DNA of 39,969 nt from an uncultured Bacilli bacterium (lineage in GTDB: Bacteria; Bacillota_I; Bacilli_A; RF39; UBA660): assembly GCA_944332715.1 (NCBI GenBank), contig CALVKN010000009.1:1-39969 (forward strand), written 5' to 3'. The position numbers and the translations under genes were made by a program. Each line of letters begins with the position of its first letter. Positions within the stretch are counted from its first letter, which is position 1. This document shows positions 39,233-39,969 of the stretch, piece after piece. Below the pieces are notes generated by a model that did no database searches, was not told the DNA's origin, and saw nothing but the letters and a program-made list of their open reading frames with translations.

Positions 39233-39279
39233 TAGATGCGATTGACTTAGCAAGTGTTCAAGTCCCTTTTAAGCAACAA
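39233..39279 (+). pseudogene. Degenerate tRNA-Leu fragment
   Basis: TAGATGCGATTGACTTAG aligns to the D-arm/anticodon segment of tRNA-Leu(UAG) (TAGACGCGATAGACTTAG), then GTTCAAGTCCCTTTT aligns to its T arm; the 3' half of the anticodon stem and the variable arm are deleted. A CAACAA ends it in place of CACCA. It follows the tRNA-Ile2 fragment in the same order as the intact pair. Confidence 0.7.
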
Positions 39280-39306
39280 AAAAGAAGTTTCAAAGCGAAA
39301 CCTCTT
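39278..39306 (-). terminator. Terminator of the tRNA-Ile2/tRNA-Leu transcript
   Basis: A 10-bp stem (39297-39306 with 39282-39291, one G-U) with a 5-nt loop, followed by T residues, about 14 bases after the tRNA-Leu CCA. Confidence 0.8.
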
Positions 39307-39319
39307 AACTTCTAAAAAT

Positions 39320-39404
39320 TGGTGCGAGTAAAGGGACTTGAACCCCCACAGAATAATCCAATAGATCCTAAGTCTATCGCGTCTACCAATTCCGCCATAC
39401 TCGC
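39320..39404 (-). tRNA. tRNA-Leu (anticodon UAG)
   Basis: A complete tRNA with encoded CCA. The acceptor stem GCGAGTA/TACTCGC, D arm (GGCGGAATTGGTAGACGC), anticodon stem ATAGA/TCTAT around loop CTTAGGA (anticodon TAG), a long class II variable arm and GGTTCAAGTCC T arm all fold. It shares the transcript with tRNA-Ile2, 15 bases upstream. Confidence 0.96.
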
Positions 39405-39419
39405 AAAAATTAATAAAAA

Positions 39420-39496
39420 TGGTGGACCTCGAAGGACTCGAACCTTCGACCGCCCGGTTATGAGCCGGATGCTCTAACCAACTGAGCTAGAGGTCC
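39420..39496 (-). tRNA. tRNA-Ile2 (anticodon CAU, lysidine-type)
   Basis: A complete 77-nt tRNA with encoded CCA and acceptor GGACCTC/GAGGTCC. The anticodon loop CTCATAA has CAU. The body resembles Bacillus tRNA-Ile2 (GGACC..., TCATAACCG) rather than elongator or initiator tRNA-Met, so C34 is expected to become lysidine (TilS) and read AUA. In an AT-rich genome with many ATA codons this tRNA is important. Confidence 0.9.
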
Positions 39497-39506
39497 ATGC
39501 AAGATA

Positions 39507-39535
39507 ATAATATCACAATAAGCCAGTTGTTGCAA
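39507..39535 (-). promoter_or_regulatory. Promoter of the tRNA pair
   Basis: TTGCAA (39535-39530), a 17-base spacer and TATTAT (39512-39507), ten bases before the tRNA-Ile2 5' end. Confidence 0.75.
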
Positions 39536-39562
39536 GCAAATTTTTATGTTTTTTACACAAAA

Positions 39563-39583
39563 TTGCTCAGTTGGTAGAGCAGC
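39563..39583 (+). pseudogene. Isolated tRNA D-arm-like fragment
   Basis: TTGCTCAGTTGGTAGAGCAG matches a canonical tRNA D arm (AGCTCAGTTGGTAGAGC) on the plus strand, but no acceptor, anticodon or T arm surrounds it. It lies opposite the tRNA promoter region and upstream of it. Confidence 0.6.
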
Positions 39584-39594
39584 CCAAAATAAAA

Positions 39595-39624
39595 GATTCA
39601 AGGAACCCCCTTAAACCTTGAATC
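39595..39624 (-). terminator. Terminator of the truncated gene at the window edge
   Basis: A perfect 9-bp stem (39616-39624 with 39595-39603) with a 12-nt loop and T-rich tail, about 10 bases after the stop codon. Confidence 0.85.
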
Positions 39625-39633
39625 ACTAACAAA

Positions 39634-39969
39634 TTATTTATCTTGTAACATATTTAATAAATCAATTTTAAACATGTCTTTAGAAGCATTTGCTTTAGAT
39701 ATCATAATACCTTTATAAGTTGTAAGTTCTGATCTATGTCCTTCTAACAAGATATTTTCTGGTGTAATAGTTTCAAGAACTACTACTTCATCCTTCTTAT
39801 GAACTGTATAAATTAACTTAACATCACCATGGATTTGAGCAAACATCTTATCGCTTGGTAACTTAAGTTCATAAGTTTCAGTACCATTTTTCTTATTTAC
39901 TGAAACAAGTTCACCTACAAACTTACCATTTCTTAAAGCTGGATAATAATCAAAATTTAATTTTTTGAA
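39634..39969 (-). CDS. C-terminal part of an unrecognised protein (truncated by window end)
   Basis: An open frame of at least 111 residues runs to the window edge and continues beyond it. An internal Met at 39846 is not the start; the frame is open for 41 codons before it with good codon use (for example PALRNGKFVGELVSVNKKNG). The visible part is beta-rich, with alternating strands (YELKLPSDKMFAQIHGDVKLIYTV, VVVLETITPENILLEG) and ends in a helix (DMFKIDLLNMLQDK). No family recognised. Confidence 0.75.
   Translation of the reverse strand, partial: FKKLNFDYYPALRNGKFVGELVSVNKKNGTETYELKLPSDKMFAQIHGDVKLIYTVHKKDEVVVLETITPENILLEGHRSELTTYKGIMISKANASKDMFKIDLLNMLQDK

Noticed and set aside
39420-39496. 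CAU tRNA as tRNA-Met
   Set aside because: Its body, GGACCTC acceptor and TCATAACCG match tRNA-Ile2 (lysidine type); it also lacks the initiator GGG/CCC anticodon stem.
1-39969. CRISPR array or recoded TGA codons
   Set aside because: No regular repeat-spacer pattern was seen, and TGA ends many genes rather than coding Trp.

Overview
The window looks like chromosomal DNA of a low-GC, anaerobe-type Firmicute/Bacilli-class bacterium, probably one of the small-genome, uncultured gut lineages that sit near the Mollicutes. The reasons are very AT-rich DNA with A/T-ending codons, TTGACA/TATAAT-type promoters, T-box leaders, and the conserved Firmicute order ireB-ruvX-DUF1292-mltG-trmR-trhP1-trhP2-greA. 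TGA is used as a normal stop (for example at 7362, 32975 and 33899) and Trp is TGG, so this is code 11 and not Mycoplasma/Spiroplasma. Nearly all genes are on the minus strand.

Layout, right to left along most transcription. 39.97-39.3 kb: the 3' part of an unrecognised gene, then tRNA-Ile2(CAU) and tRNA-Leu(UAG), with degenerate copies of tRNA pieces on the opposite strand. 39.0-36.0 kb: an AAA ATPase gene, an intact IS1202-like insertion sequence inserted just after its stop codon and flanked by a 26-27 bp direct repeat, then a possible 6S-like small RNA. 36.0-33.7 kb: a large unrecognised protein coupled to a small cold-shock-like protein. 33.6-28.6 kb: the ireB...greA housekeeping cluster, including the tRNA U34 hydroxylation/methylation set trhP1, trhP2 and trmR. 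28.5-26.3 kb: trigger factor and an Rpn-type nuclease. 26.3-25.0 kb: a plus-strand SpoVB/MATE-type flippase. 24.9-18.5 kb: a Rel-type (p)ppGpp enzyme, a nucleotidase, dtd, then a glycosyl-lipid module (GT2, DUF2304, GtrA fused to a GT-C-like domain). 18.5-16.9 kb: an unrecognised 527-aa protein.

16.9-0.2 kb is dominated by translation: a T-box-controlled aspS (aspS2), hisS, asnS, and a second T-box-controlled operon aspS1-(unknown)-gatC-gatA-gatB. Between these lie accessory genes: a truncated ORF6N protein, an XRE regulator with a palindromic operator, a secreted cell-surface protein, a Cys-rich methyltransferase-like protein, a Fic toxin with a small VbhA-like antitoxin, and a Spo0A-C-like protein behind a strong promoter and a structured terminator leader.

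The most coherent biological story is Asp/Asn decoding. The two AspRS paralogues have different motif-3 signatures and sit behind T-boxes whose best specifier readings differ: AAC (Asn) for aspS1-gatCAB and GAU (Asp) for aspS2. This suggests aspS1 is the non-discriminating enzyme feeding Asp-tRNA(Asn) to GatCAB, alongside a direct AsnRS. The most novel-looking structures are the IS with three symmetrically placed subterminal repeats per end and a structured non-coding tail, the unclassified leader at 6473-6570, and the inverted tRNA remnants at 39191-39279.
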